From Pseudomonadota bacterium (GTDB lineage Bacteria > Pseudomonadota > Gammaproteobacteria > Enterobacterales > Enterobacteriaceae), in contig JAGTSE010000035.1 in NCBI GenBank assembly GCA_018261615.1, positions 1 to 44,012 on the forward strand: 44,012 nucleotides of DNA, written 5' to 3'. The position numbers were made by a program, and so were the translations under genes. Position 1 is the first letter of the stretch, and each line of letters opens with the position of its first letter. Shown here piece after piece: positions 1-8,178 of this stretch. The notes below the pieces were generated by a model. The model was not told the DNA's origin. It did not search any database and saw only the letters and a program-made list of their open reading frames with translations.

Positions 1-2
1 AT

Positions 3-167
3 CACTTTGGCCTCGACAGCGACGATATACTGAAAACAAAATTCAGCCAGTTCCATTTCTTCCGCATCTGGTTTGTGCTCCAGCGATACAATCAGTTTGA
101 TTTTAAGCCGTTCATGACCAATATGGAAGCCATCGTAGAGATTTCCGGGGGCCGTAGTGAAAGCTAA
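3..167 (+). CDS. C-terminal end of a probable DUF3289 family protein (partial)
   Basis: An open frame enters from the left edge and stops at TAA 165-167, giving about 54 residues. The tail contains FRIWFVLQRYNQF followed by KPFMTNMEA, which I recall as typical of the C-terminus of DUF3289 proteins. These are enterobacterial proteins of unknown function often found beside DUF943 genes and type VI secretion or PAAR/Rhs loci. The next gene starts inside it (11-base overlap), so the two are probably co-transcribed. The family call is from memory of the motif and the neighbour; the function is unknown. The start lies outside the window. Confidence 0.5.
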   Translation, partial: HFGLDSDDILKTKFSQFHFFRIWFVLQRYNQFDFKPFMTNMEAIVEISGGRSES

Positions 168-624
168 CCTTAAAAAAATCGTGCTGTTTCTCGCCATTGT
201 TGGTGGTACTTTGACAGGCTATTTTTTGTGGTTGGCCTTACACCCGGTTGAAATTGTTGCAGTTCACCACAGAAGTAGCGGCTTCAGCGCTGTTTTAGTA
301 AAAAACTTCCCTTTAACCGATAAAGGGAAAATTAACTGGTGGTTGGAAAACAGAAAAAGTATTGAGGAAAAATATCAAATCCCCACACCTGATCAGGACG
401 GCTCTTTTTATCTAACTTTTTGGTTGTTTGGAGAGGGTTATAAAGAAGAGGGGAAATATGACAGATTATGTTTTAAAGACATGCAACCGCCCATCAATTG
501 CATTGAAAAAAACAGGGTGTTTTCTGTAGAAACAGGTCGAAACGGCAATATAATCTTTACTGTAGGAGATGAAATATATCGTATGGATAAAGATGGGAAA
601 ATAATAAAACTTAAAGATGAATAG
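157..624 (+). CDS. DUF943 family protein (small membrane-anchored protein)
   Basis: A 155-residue protein with a GTG start that overlaps the preceding gene. One hydrophobic segment at about residues 8-28 (IVLFLAIVGG...) follows a Lys-rich start, suggesting an inner-membrane anchor or uncleaved signal, with the rest outside the cytoplasm. The core contains VHHRSSGFSAVLVKNFPLT, KINWWLENR and a late YDRLCFKDM...PPINCIEKNR stretch, which match my memory of DUF943. The two Cys in that stretch could form a disulfide. Codon use is AT-richer than the men genes downstream, as expected for accessory DNA. DUF943 genes often sit beside type VI secretion or toxin genes, so an immunity-like role is possible but unproven. 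An ATG at a later position is not obviously better than the GTG. Confidence 0.75.
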   Translation: MKANLKKIVLFLAIVGGTLTGYFLWLALHPVEIVAVHHRSSGFSAVLVKNFPLTDKGKINWWLENRKSIEEKYQIPTPDQDGSFYLTFWLFGEGYKEEGKYDRLCFKDMQPPINCIEKNRVFSVETGRNGNIIFTVGDEIYRMDKDGKIIKLKDE

Positions 625-938
625 AACCGCGCTCCCTCGCGTGGGAACAGTAATAAAATCATCCGCTCTACCCAACCTTGCACCCGTAAAGCGGAAGTAG
701 CGAAATGCTCAGGAGGTAGGCTATCTCGACGGAGAGAAAAACGGCAACACCTTACGCCTGCCTCAACCTCTTTCGGTAAGGCGATTGCGTGGATGGCAAA
801 CGTAGCAGATGCGTGATTTTATCGCGTTCTTTGATTATTACACTCTACCGATGGCGAGCAAACTCAGTGCATTAGTGCTGGAGAACACGAGAACAGGGAA
901 GGTATACCGTGATTATCTCGCCGATTTCGATACGTGTC
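625..938 (+). other. Non-coding or degenerate accessory stretch
   Basis: About 310 bases lie between the DUF943 gene and the elaB remnant. All three plus-strand frames are broken. The open frame that starts at 809 runs straight into the elaB remnant and then out of frame, so I treat it as chance. Short gene-like pieces (for example a frame reading SFGKAIAWMANVADA near 768-812) suggest decayed coding sequence, but I cannot assign a family. No tRNA, IS end or att repeat was seen. Confidence 0.5.
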
Positions 939-1026
939 GTTCGGATGTTCATGAAAAACCGTGGCAGGGCATTGGGCCGGCGCGGTTGTTGGTCTGGTGC
1001 TCGGTCTGCTACTGGCCCGCCGATAA
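939..1026 (+). pseudogene. elaB: elaB remnant (C-terminal end only, frameshifted)
   Basis: The frame at 939-976 reads RSDVHEKPWQGIG, and a second frame from 979 reads GAVVGLVLGLLLARR and stops at TAA 1024-1026. Joined, they match the C-terminus of ElaB (VHEKPWQGIGVGAAVGLVLG in E. coli, then LLLARR), the ribosome- and membrane-associated protein of the ElaB/YgaM/YqjD family. Where ElaB has a Val codon after GIG there are only two bases (CC), a one-base deletion that breaks the frame. The N-terminal two thirds are missing and replaced by unrelated sequence. In E. coli elaB is the neighbour of menF, so the position agrees. I infer that accessory DNA arriving from the left truncated it. Confidence 0.78.
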
Positions 1027-1049
1027 CGTTTCACTTCCCTCCCTGGAAG

Positions 1050-1084
1050 GGGGTACTGTTATTACGTTAAGTACCCCGTATACT
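1050..1084 (+). promoter_or_regulatory. Putative menF promoter with inverted repeat
   Basis: A TATACT hexamer at 1079-1084 lies about 29 bases before the menF start and could be a -10 element. The -35 candidate (around 1056-1061, CTGTTA) is poor. A 7-base inverted repeat, GGGGTAC at 1050-1056 and GTACCCC at 1071-1077, spans the -35 region and ends next to the -10, so it could be an operator. This is inference from sequence only. Confidence 0.35.
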
Positions 1085-1112
1085 ATGTGGTTTTTAACAG
1101 GGAGGGGCTCGC

Positions 1113-2411
1113 GTGCTTTCCATTTCCTCTGCGCTTGGCGATCTGTATCGTCGCTTGACCGAGCGTTTTCCCCGGTCGCCTGGTTTTCACTTTTTTGATG
1201 CGCCTTTCCCGTTAAACGACGCTTTCGATCCGCTGGCATGGCTTGCCAGTCAGTCTGTCTGGCCGCAATTTTACTGGCAGCAGCGTAGCGGCAACGAGGA
1301 AACTGCCGCGCTTGGCGCACTCTGCCGCTTCTCATCGTTGCCTTTCGCTCAACAATTTTTACACTCCCTGCCAGAGGATGTGCGTATCTGGGGGCTTAAT
1401 GCTTTCGATCCTTCGCAGGGATCGCTGTTTTTGCCGCGTCTTGAGTGGCGTCGTGAAGGTGGACGAGCGATATTACGGCTTTACCTCTACAGCGAGACCT
1501 CACTGTATGACGATGCTGAGTGCGCCGCTGAGTTTTTGCAGGCACTCTCGCCTTTTACCCCGCTTGCCAGCCTGAAACAGCAACCATGTCTTGCGCAGCA
1601 CCACTATCCGGAGCGTGACGCGTGGAAGAGCCTGATTATGCAGGCGCTGGAGACGCTCGAAAGCGCGGCGCTGGATAAAGTAGTGCTCGCCCGGGCGACC
1701 GACTATTGCTATGCAAATGCCGTGGATGCGGCTTCGCTGATGGCTGCCAGCCGTCGAGTTAATTATTACTGCTTCCACTTTATGATGGCCTTTGATGTGC
1801 AGAACGCCTTTTTAGGATCTTCGCCGGAACGCCTGTGGCGGCGACGCGGCAATGCACTGCGTACCGAAGCGCTGGCCGGAACGGTGGCTGGTCATGATGA
1901 CGATTTGCAGGCGCAGCGCCTGGCCGCCTGGCTGATGGGCGACGATAAAAATCAGCGGGAAAATATGCTGGTGGTGGAAGATATCTGCCAGCGCTTGCAG
2001 CAGCAGACCGTGGCCCTCGATGTGTTGCCGCCGCAGATCGTCAGGCTGCGTAATGTTCAGCACCTGCGGCGTTGTATCTGGAGCGATTTACAAACGCCCG
2101 ACGACGCATTATGCCTGCAACTGTTACAGCCGACAGCCGCCGTCGCCGGCTTACCGCGCCGCGCCGCGTGGGACTTTATTCAGCACCACGAACCGTTTGC
2201 TCGTGAATGGTATGCCGGTTCGGCGGGATATTTATCCCGTCAGCAGAGTGAATTCTGCGTCGCGTTACGCTCAGCAAAAGTCAGCGGCAGTACCGTTCGA
2301 TTGTACGCCGGAGCTGGCATTGTGCCTGGATCGGACGCCGAGCAAGAGTGGCAGGAAATCGACAATAAAGCGGCTGGCCTGCGATCTTTATTAGAACTTA
2401 CGCACGCATAA
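1113..2411 (+). CDS. menF: Isochorismate synthase MenF
   Basis: Converts chorismate to isochorismate, the entry step of menaquinone (vitamin K2) synthesis in the cytoplasm. The 432 residues match the E. coli enzyme (431) along the full length. The N-terminal domain (WLASQSVWPQFYWQQR) is followed by the chorismate-binding domain with LDKVVLARATD, LGSSPERLWRRR, LRTEALAGTVA, the Mg-binding NQRENMLVVEDIC stretch and a C-terminal EFCVALRSAKVSG and LYAGAGIVPGSD. The start is a GTG at 1113 with GGGAGGGG at 1100-1107 as ribosome binding site. It leads the men operon, and a 71-base AT-rich gap separates it from menD, so menD may have extra promoter activity. No sign of damage. Confidence 0.97.
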   Translation: MLSISSALGDLYRRLTERFPRSPGFHFFDAPFPLNDAFDPLAWLASQSVWPQFYWQQRSGNEETAALGALCRFSSLPFAQQFLHSLPEDVRIWGLNAFDPSQGSLFLPRLEWRREGGRAILRLYLYSETSLYDDAECAAEFLQALSPFTPLASLKQQPCLAQHHYPERDAWKSLIMQALETLESAALDKVVLARATDYCYANAVDAASLMAASRRVNYYCFHFMMAFDVQNAFLGSSPERLWRRRGNALRTEALAGTVAGHDDDLQAQRLAAWLMGDDKNQRENMLVVEDICQRLQQQTVALDVLPPQIVRLRNVQHLRRCIWSDLQTPDDALCLQLLQPTAAVAGLPRRAAWDFIQHHEPFAREWYAGSAGYLSRQQSEFCVALRSAKVSGSTVRLYAGAGIVPGSDAEQEWQEIDNKAAGLRSLLELTHA

Positions 2412-2482
2412 CCGATTCATATCAAAATTAAATTTTTTCTGATTATTTATACTGAACAGCAATATTGATACCGGACAAACTC

Positions 2483-4153
2483 ATGTCAATCAGTTCATTT
2501 AACCGACGCTGGGCGACGGTGATCCTTGAGGCCCTTACCCGTCATGGTGTCAGGCATGTTTGTATCGCCCCCGGCTCGCGTTCCACCCCCTTAACGCTGG
2601 CGGCAGCGGGAAATAGCGCTTTTATTCACCATACGCACTTTGATGAGCGTGGTTTAGGCCATCTTGCGCTGGGGCTGGCGAAAGCGAGCAAAGAGACCGT
2701 CGCGGTTATCGTGACGTCCGGCACGGCGGTGGCAAATCTCTATCCCGCGCTGATCGAAGCCGGTCTGACTGGCGAAAAGCTGGTGCTGCTCACCGCCGAT
2801 CGTCCGCCAGAACTGATTGATTGTGGGGCAAATCAGGCTATCCGCCAGCCGGGGATGTTTGCCTCGCATCCCGCCCAATCGCTCGCGTTGCCGCGCCCGT
2901 CGCAGGATATTCCGGCCCGCTGGCTGGTGTCGGCTATTGATAACGCGCTCGGCTCGCTACATGGCGGGGCGGTACACATAAACTGTCCGTTCGCTGAACC
3001 CCTGTATGGCGAAATGGATGAAAGCGGTCTCGCCTGGCAACTGGCGCTGGGCGACTGGTGGCAGAATAATAAACCGTGGCTGCAAACACCGAATAAAATC
3101 AGTACCGAAAAGCAGTGTGACTGGTTTTTCTGGCGGCAAAAACGCGGCATCATTGTGGCCGGTCGCATGAGTGCGAGCGAAGGTAAGCTGCTGGCCGAAT
3201 GGGCGAAAACGCTTGGTTGGCCATTAATGGGTGATGTTTTATCCCAGACTGGCCAGCCGTTGCCGTGCGCCGATCTGTGGCTCGGCAACAGCCGTGCGAC
3301 AGAAGAACTGGCTCAGGCGCAAATTGTGTTGCAGTTTGGCAGTAGCCTGACCAGTAAACGGTTACTACAGTGGCAGGCGACCTGCGAACCGCAAGAATAC
3401 TGGCTGATTGATAATCTACAGGGGCGGCTGGATCCGTCGCACCATCGCGGACGTCGGCTGGTTTCGGATGTCGCCAGTTGGCTGGCGCTACATCCAGCTG
3501 AGCCGCGCGCGCCCTGGTGCGTGGAACTGCCTCAGCTCTCCGCGCAGGCGTGGGCCAGGGTCGCGGCGCAGCGTGAAACCTTTGGCGAAGCGCAGCTTGC
3601 GCACCGCATTGCCGATTATTTACCGGAACAGGGGCAGCTTTTTCTCGGCAACAGCCTGGTGGTACGGCTGGTGGATGCGCTTGGGCAGATCCCGGCAGGT
3701 TATCCCGTATTCAGCAACCGCGGCGCCAGCGGCATCGACGGTTTGTTATCAACTTCAGCCGGCGTGCAGCGCGCCAGCACCCGTCCGACGTTGGCAATGG
3801 TTGGCGATCTTTCTGCCCTCTACGATCTGAATGCGCTGGCGTTGTTGCGCCAGGTTCCTGCACCTTTTGTCCTACTGGTGGTGAACAACAACGGTGGGCA
3901 AATCTTTTCTCTGCTGCCAACACCGCCTGCCGAGCGCGAGCAGTTCTATTTGATGCCGCAGAACGTGCATTTTGACCACGCGGCAGCAATGTTCGGTCTT
4001 GATTACCATCGCCCGGAAAGCTGGGAAGCGCTGGAGCAGGCGTTATCCGGTGCCTGGCACAAACCGGGCGCTACGTTGATTGAACTGGTGGTCAATGACA
4101 CGGATGGTGCGCAGACGTTGCAAACGCTGCTGGCGCAGGTGAGCCAGTTGTGA
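2483..4153 (+). CDS. menD: SEPHCHC synthase MenD (thiamine-diphosphate enzyme)
   Basis: Adds the succinic semialdehyde-ThDP unit made from 2-oxoglutarate to isochorismate, giving SEPHCHC, the first committed step of menaquinone synthesis. The 556 residues equal the E. coli length when starting at ATG 2483 (MSISSFNRRW). A TTG six codons upstream would extend the frame, but homology favours the ATG. Seen are CIAPGSRSTPLTLA and HFDERGLGHLALGLAK (with the conserved Glu of the ThDP site), the central domain, and the ThDP/Mg motif GDLSALYDLNAL ... VVNNNGGQIFSLLP in the C-terminal domain. The stop overlaps the menH start as GTGA, so translation is probably coupled. Confidence 0.97.
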   Translation: MSISSFNRRWATVILEALTRHGVRHVCIAPGSRSTPLTLAAAGNSAFIHHTHFDERGLGHLALGLAKASKETVAVIVTSGTAVANLYPALIEAGLTGEKLVLLTADRPPELIDCGANQAIRQPGMFASHPAQSLALPRPSQDIPARWLVSAIDNALGSLHGGAVHINCPFAEPLYGEMDESGLAWQLALGDWWQNNKPWLQTPNKISTEKQCDWFFWRQKRGIIVAGRMSASEGKLLAEWAKTLGWPLMGDVLSQTGQPLPCADLWLGNSRATEELAQAQIVLQFGSSLTSKRLLQWQATCEPQEYWLIDNLQGRLDPSHHRGRRLVSDVASWLALHPAEPRAPWCVELPQLSAQAWARVAAQRETFGEAQLAHRIADYLPEQGQLFLGNSLVVRLVDALGQIPAGYPVFSNRGASGIDGLLSTSAGVQRASTRPTLAMVGDLSALYDLNALALLRQVPAPFVLLVVNNNGGQIFSLLPTPPAEREQFYLMPQNVHFDHAAAMFGLDYHRPESWEALEQALSGAWHKPGATLIELVVNDTDGAQTLQTLLAQVSQL

Positions 4154-4926
4154 CGCTGCACGGGCTCGCTATCTCCGCCGACAGGCCGCAACCGTGGCTG
4201 GTATTTTTGCACGGCTTTTCCGGCGATAACCACGAGTGGCAAGCAGTCAGTGAAACGCTAACGGCATTCCCCCGGCTTCTGCTCGATCTGCCCGGACATG
4301 GCGGTTCCGCCGATCTCTCTGTGACCTCGTTCGATGAGATGGACGCGCTGCTGCGGGCAACGCTTGTTCGTTACAACATCCAAAATTACTGGCTGGTGGG
4401 TTATTCGCTGGGCGGGCGGATTTCGATGTATCACGCCTGCCAGCATCCTGCCGGTTTGTGCGGTGTCGTGGTGGAAGGTGGGCACCCAGGTCTGGCTAAT
4501 GAAACCAGCCGCCACGAACGTCTGGTATCGGACAGACAATGGGCGGCGCGTTTTCGTCGGCAGCCGCTGGAGGCTGTCTTTGATGCCTGGTACCGGCAGC
4601 CGGTTTTTGCCGCGCTCAGCGAGACACAGCGCTCGGCGCTGGTTGCATTGCGCAGCCGGAACAATGGCACAACGCTTGCCGCCATGCTGGAAGCAACATC
4701 GCTGGCGCAGCAGCCCGACCTTCTTAGCGCATTACGGGCGCTTTCCATTCCTGTTCATTATTTATACGGTGAATATGACAGTAAGTTCCTGGCTCTGGCG
4801 ACGCAAGTCACCGGCCACTGTCACGCCATTCCTGCCGCCGGGCACAACGCGCACCGGGAAAATCCCGCAGCCGTTGCTGACATCCTGGCGCGAATTCTGC
4901 GTCTTGAGATAAAGGGCACACTATGA
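4150..4926 (+). CDS. menH: SHCHC synthase MenH (alpha/beta hydrolase fold)
   Basis: Eliminates pyruvate from SEPHCHC to give SHCHC. The alpha/beta hydrolase fold is clear: FLHGFSGDNHEW near residue 20 (oxyanion side), the nucleophile elbow VGYSLGGR with its Ser, the acid in GEYDSKF and the catalytic His in GHNAHRENP. Length is 258 residues against about 252 in E. coli. The GTG start at 4150 overlaps the menD stop (GTGA), and the stop TGA overlaps the menB ATG (ATGA), so it sits in a tightly coupled operon. It is the most divergent member of the operon relative to E. coli, but all catalytic residues are present. Confidence 0.95.
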   Translation: MTLHGLAISADRPQPWLVFLHGFSGDNHEWQAVSETLTAFPRLLLDLPGHGGSADLSVTSFDEMDALLRATLVRYNIQNYWLVGYSLGGRISMYHACQHPAGLCGVVVEGGHPGLANETSRHERLVSDRQWAARFRRQPLEAVFDAWYRQPVFAALSETQRSALVALRSRNNGTTLAAMLEATSLAQQPDLLSALRALSIPVHYLYGEYDSKFLALATQVTGHCHAIPAAGHNAHRENPAAVADILARILRLEIKGTL

Positions 4927-5780
4927 TCTATCCAGATGAAAGCATGCTTTACGCGCCGGTTGAGTGGCGTGACTGTTCCGAAGGCTACACCGACATTCGT
5001 TACCAGAAGTCTGCCGACGGGATTGCCAAAATCACCATCAATCGTCCGCAGGTACGCAATGCGTTCCGTCCGCTGACGGTGAAAGAGATGATCCAGGCGC
5101 TGGCCGATGCGCGTTATGACGACAGCATTGGCGTTATCATTCTGACCGGCGAAGGTGACAAAGCATTTTGCTCCGGTGGCGATCAGAAAGTGCGCGGTGA
5201 TTACGGCGGCTACCAGGATGACTCCGGTGTTCATCATCTTAACGTGCTCGATTTCCAGCGCCAGATCCGTACCTGCCCGAAACCGGTGGTGGCGATGGTG
5301 GCTGGCTATTCTATTGGCGGCGGCCATGTGCTGCACATGATGTGCGATCTGACCATTGCAGCAGAAAACGCTATTTTCGGTCAGACCGGCCCGAAAGTCG
5401 GCTCCTTTGATGGCGGCTGGGGCGCGTCTTATATGGCGCGCATTGTCGGGCAGAAAAAGGCCCGCGAAATCTGGTTCCTTTGCCGTCAGTATGACGCGCA
5501 ACAGGCGCTGGATATGGGGTTGGTGAACACGGTGGTGCCGGTGACGGAGTTGGAGAAAGAGACCGTGCGCTGGTGCCGTGAAATGTTGCAAAACAGCCCA
5601 ATGGCGCTGCGTTGCCTGAAAGCGGCGCTGAATGCTGACTGCGACGGCCAGTCGGGTCTGCAAGAACTGGCGGGTAATGCCACCATGTTGTTCTATATGA
5701 CCGAAGAGGGCCAGGAAGGACGCAACGCCTTTAACCAGAAACGTCAGCCCGATTTCAGCAAATTCAAACGGAACCCATAA
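4923..5780 (+). CDS. menB: 1,4-dihydroxy-2-naphthoyl-CoA synthase MenB
   Basis: Closes the second ring of naphthoquinone from o-succinylbenzoyl-CoA (crotonase superfamily). The 285 residues match E. coli MenB. Crotonase features: INRPQVRNAFRP near the N-terminus, ILTGEGDKAFCSGGDQKVRG with oxyanion-hole glycines, GYSIGGGHVLHMMCDL, and GQTGPKVGSFDGGWG. The Gln-Thr-Gly in that last motif marks the bicarbonate-dependent type I MenB. The C-terminus ends with RQPDFSKFKR, the usual swapped tail reaching the neighbour's active site. The ATG overlaps the menH stop by four bases, and its TAA overlaps the menC ATG. Confidence 0.98.
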   Translation: MIYPDESMLYAPVEWRDCSEGYTDIRYQKSADGIAKITINRPQVRNAFRPLTVKEMIQALADARYDDSIGVIILTGEGDKAFCSGGDQKVRGDYGGYQDDSGVHHLNVLDFQRQIRTCPKPVVAMVAGYSIGGGHVLHMMCDLTIAAENAIFGQTGPKVGSFDGGWGASYMARIVGQKKAREIWFLCRQYDAQQALDMGLVNTVVPVTELEKETVRWCREMLQNSPMALRCLKAALNADCDGQSGLQELAGNATMLFYMTEEGQEGRNAFNQKRQPDFSKFKRNP

Positions 5781-6745
5781 TGCGACAGGCGCAACTTTAC
5801 CGTTGGCAAATCCCGCTTGATGCGGGCGTCGTGCTGCGTGAGCGTCGTCTGAAGACCCGCGACGGCTTATTTGTCCATTTGCAGGTCGGCGGGCGCGAAG
5901 GGTGGGGAGAGATCTCCCCGCTGCCGGGCTTTAGCCATGAAACACTGGACGAGGCGCAACAGGCGGCAATCAGCTGGCTGCGCGGCTGGCGTGAAGATAA
6001 AACGTTATCGCTGCCCGAACAGCCGTCGGTGGCGTTTGGTTTGAGCTGCGCGCTGGCGGAACTGCGCGGCGAGTTACCGCAACAGGCGGACTATCGCGCC
6101 GCCATGCTGTGTACTGGCGATCCGGACGATCTCTTTGCTGCGCTGGCTGCTTTACCGGGTGAGAAAGTGGCGAAAGTGAAGGTCGGGTTATACGAAGCGG
6201 TGCGTGATGGCATGGTGGTTAACCTGCTGCTGGAGTCGATCCCTGATTTGTGCCTGCGCCTGGACGCCAACCGCGCCTGGACACCGCTGAAAGCGCAACA
6301 GTTCGCCAAATATATAAACCCGGAATATCGCTCGCGCATCGCCTTTCTCGAAGAGCCGTGCAAAACCCCCGCAGAGTCTCTGGCCTTTGCCCGCGAAAGC
6401 GGGATCACTATCGCCTGGGATGAAAGCCTGCGCGATGATGATTTTCAGCTTACGCCGCAGCAAGGATTGGGCGCGGTGGTGATCAAACCTACGCTGACCG
6501 GCAGTTTGCAGCGGGTACAACAGCAGGTCGCAGCAGCAAAAGCGCTCGGGCTGACAGTGGTGATCAGTTCGTCCATTGAATCCAGTCTTGGCCTTACGCA
6601 ACTCGCGCGTATCGCCGCCTGGCTGACGCCTGGCACCATTCCCGGGCTGGATACCTTACAACTGATGCAGTGCCAGCTCCTGCGCCGTTGGCCAGAAAGC
6701 GATTTACCCTGTTTACAGGCAGAGGTACTGGAACCACTACTATGA
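5780..6745 (+). CDS. menC: o-Succinylbenzoate synthase MenC (enolase superfamily)
   Basis: Dehydrates SHCHC to o-succinylbenzoate. The protein has 321 residues, as in E. coli (320). The enolase-superfamily catalytic set is visible in order: Lys in VAKVKVGLYE, the three metal ligands in LDANRAWT (Asp), FLEEPC (Glu) and AWDESLRD (Asp), and the second catalytic Lys in AVVIKPTLTG. The N-terminal cap domain contains LKTRDGLFVHLQVGGREGWGE. It starts at an ATG overlapping the menB stop (TAATG), and its TGA overlaps the menE ATG. In gene order it acts before menB, as is normal for this operon. Confidence 0.97.
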   Translation: MRQAQLYRWQIPLDAGVVLRERRLKTRDGLFVHLQVGGREGWGEISPLPGFSHETLDEAQQAAISWLRGWREDKTLSLPEQPSVAFGLSCALAELRGELPQQADYRAAMLCTGDPDDLFAALAALPGEKVAKVKVGLYEAVRDGMVVNLLLESIPDLCLRLDANRAWTPLKAQQFAKYINPEYRSRIAFLEEPCKTPAESLAFARESGITIAWDESLRDDDFQLTPQQGLGAVVIKPTLTGSLQRVQQQVAAAKALGLTVVISSSIESSLGLTQLARIAAWLTPGTIPGLDTLQLMQCQLLRRWPESDLPCLQAEVLEPLL

Positions 6746-8118
6746 CCTTTACGGACTGGCCCTGGCGGCACTGGCGGCAAGTACGCGGCGATCAGATTGC
6801 AGTCCGCCTTGAACAACAGGCCCTGAACTGGCGTGAACTGTGCGCACGTATTGATGCGCTGGCCAGTGGTTTTGCGTGCCAGGGGGTGAACGCCGGTGAT
6901 GGCGTGATGCTGCGGGCGCGTAATCATCCGCATACGCTGCTGGCGTGGCTGGCACTGTTGCAGTGCGGCGCACGAGTCTTGCCGGTTAACCCGCAACTGC
7001 CTTCTGTGTTGCTGGATGCACTCTTACCGCAATTGACGTTGCGCTTTGCGTTGGATTTAGATGCTGGCGGCGACTGGCCTGCTCTGGAGGCGCTGGCGCT
7101 TCATGAACTGTCTGGCGAGCATGCCGTGGCATGGCAGCCGCATCGTCTGGCGTCGATGACCTTGACTTCTGGTTCAACCGGGCTGCCGAAAGCGGCCGCT
7201 CACACGTTTCATGCTCACATCGCCAGCGCCCAGGGGGTACTGGCGTTGATTCCCTATGCTGACAATGATGACTGGCTGCTGTCGCTGCCGATGTTTCATG
7301 TCTCCGGGCAGGGGATTTTTTGGCGCTGGCTGCTGTCCGGGGCGCGGATCGCCATACAGCCTGCATTACCTTTAGCACAGGCGCTGGTCGGTTGCACGCA
7401 TGCTTCGTTGGTGCCGACGCAGTTGTGGCGATTACTCAACGACAACGCGTCGGTATCGTTGAAAGCGGTACTGCTGGGTGGCGCGGCGATCCCGGTGGCG
7501 CTGACGCAGCAGGCGCATGAACGTGGTATTCGCTGCTTTTGTGGCTATGGTCTGACAGAGTTTGCCTCGACGGTTTGCGCCAAAGAAGCTGACGGCTCGC
7601 CTGATGTCGGTTACGCCCTGCGCGGACGCGAAGTGAAAATTGTTGATGAAGAGGTCTGGCTGCGGGCGGAGAGCATGGCGTCAGGGTACTGGCGTGACGG
7701 CGAGCTTCTGCCGCTGGTGAACAGTGAGGGCTGGTTTGCCACCCGCGATCGCGGGATGCTCCACGGCGGTTGCCTCACTATCCGTGGTCGGCTGGATAAC
7801 CTTTTCTTCAGCGGCGGGGAAGGGATTCAGCCGGAAGAGGTGGAACGCGTGATCGCGCGCCATCCACAGGTTCAGCAGGTTATGGTTGTGCCGGTTGATG
7901 ATGCCGAGTTCGGCCAGCGCCCGGTGGCGGTGGTGGAGTGTGAAGGCGGCGTTGATGCGGCTGCACTGTCAGCGTGGGTGAGCGATAAACTGGCTCGTTT
8001 TCAGCAGCCGCGGCACTGGCTGGCGATGCCTGCTGAGCTGAAAAAGGGCGGGATCAAAATCTCGCGGCGCACGGTGCTTCAGTGGGCGAATGCCGTCGTT
8101 AATGGCGCGGTGCAGTAG
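6742..8118 (+). CDS. menE: o-Succinylbenzoate-CoA ligase MenE
   Basis: Activates o-succinylbenzoate with ATP and CoA for MenB. It is an ANL-superfamily adenylating enzyme. Starting at ATG 6742 (MTFTDWPWRHW), which overlaps the menC stop as ATGA, it has 458 residues against 451 in E. coli; the frame is open further upstream but inside menC. Motifs: the P-loop MTLTSGSTGLPKAA, the substrate loop SLPMFHVSGQGI, LLGGAAIPV, FCGYGLTEFAS, the hinge GRLDNLFFSGGEGIQPEE, and the C-terminal catalytic Lys in KKGGIKISRR. It ends the men operon. No clear terminator follows within the 60 bases before the converging nudI. Confidence 0.97.
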   Translation: MTFTDWPWRHWRQVRGDQIAVRLEQQALNWRELCARIDALASGFACQGVNAGDGVMLRARNHPHTLLAWLALLQCGARVLPVNPQLPSVLLDALLPQLTLRFALDLDAGGDWPALEALALHELSGEHAVAWQPHRLASMTLTSGSTGLPKAAAHTFHAHIASAQGVLALIPYADNDDWLLSLPMFHVSGQGIFWRWLLSGARIAIQPALPLAQALVGCTHASLVPTQLWRLLNDNASVSLKAVLLGGAAIPVALTQQAHERGIRCFCGYGLTEFASTVCAKEADGSPDVGYALRGREVKIVDEEVWLRAESMASGYWRDGELLPLVNSEGWFATRDRGMLHGGCLTIRGRLDNLFFSGGEGIQPEEVERVIARHPQVQQVMVVPVDDAEFGQRPVAVVECEGGVDAAALSAWVSDKLARFQQPRHWLAMPAELKKGGIKISRRTVLQWANAVVNGAVQ

Positions 8119-8178
8119 CCTTTTCCAACGACCTCTCCCGAGTTGCTGAATTATCTGTTTCAGGCCAGCCGTTGAGGT

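Noticed and set aside
809..1198. 129-residue open frame on the plus strand
   Set aside because: It crosses the elaB remnant in frame for only a few codons, then reads elaB and menF in wrong phases. No family and no ribosome binding site.
2465..2482. Upstream TTG start for menD
   Set aside because: ATG 2483 gives the exact E. coli length and N-terminus.
4821..5663. 280-residue minus-strand frame opposite menH/menB
   Set aside because: Antisense to a strongly conserved gene, composition typical of a reverse-frame shadow.
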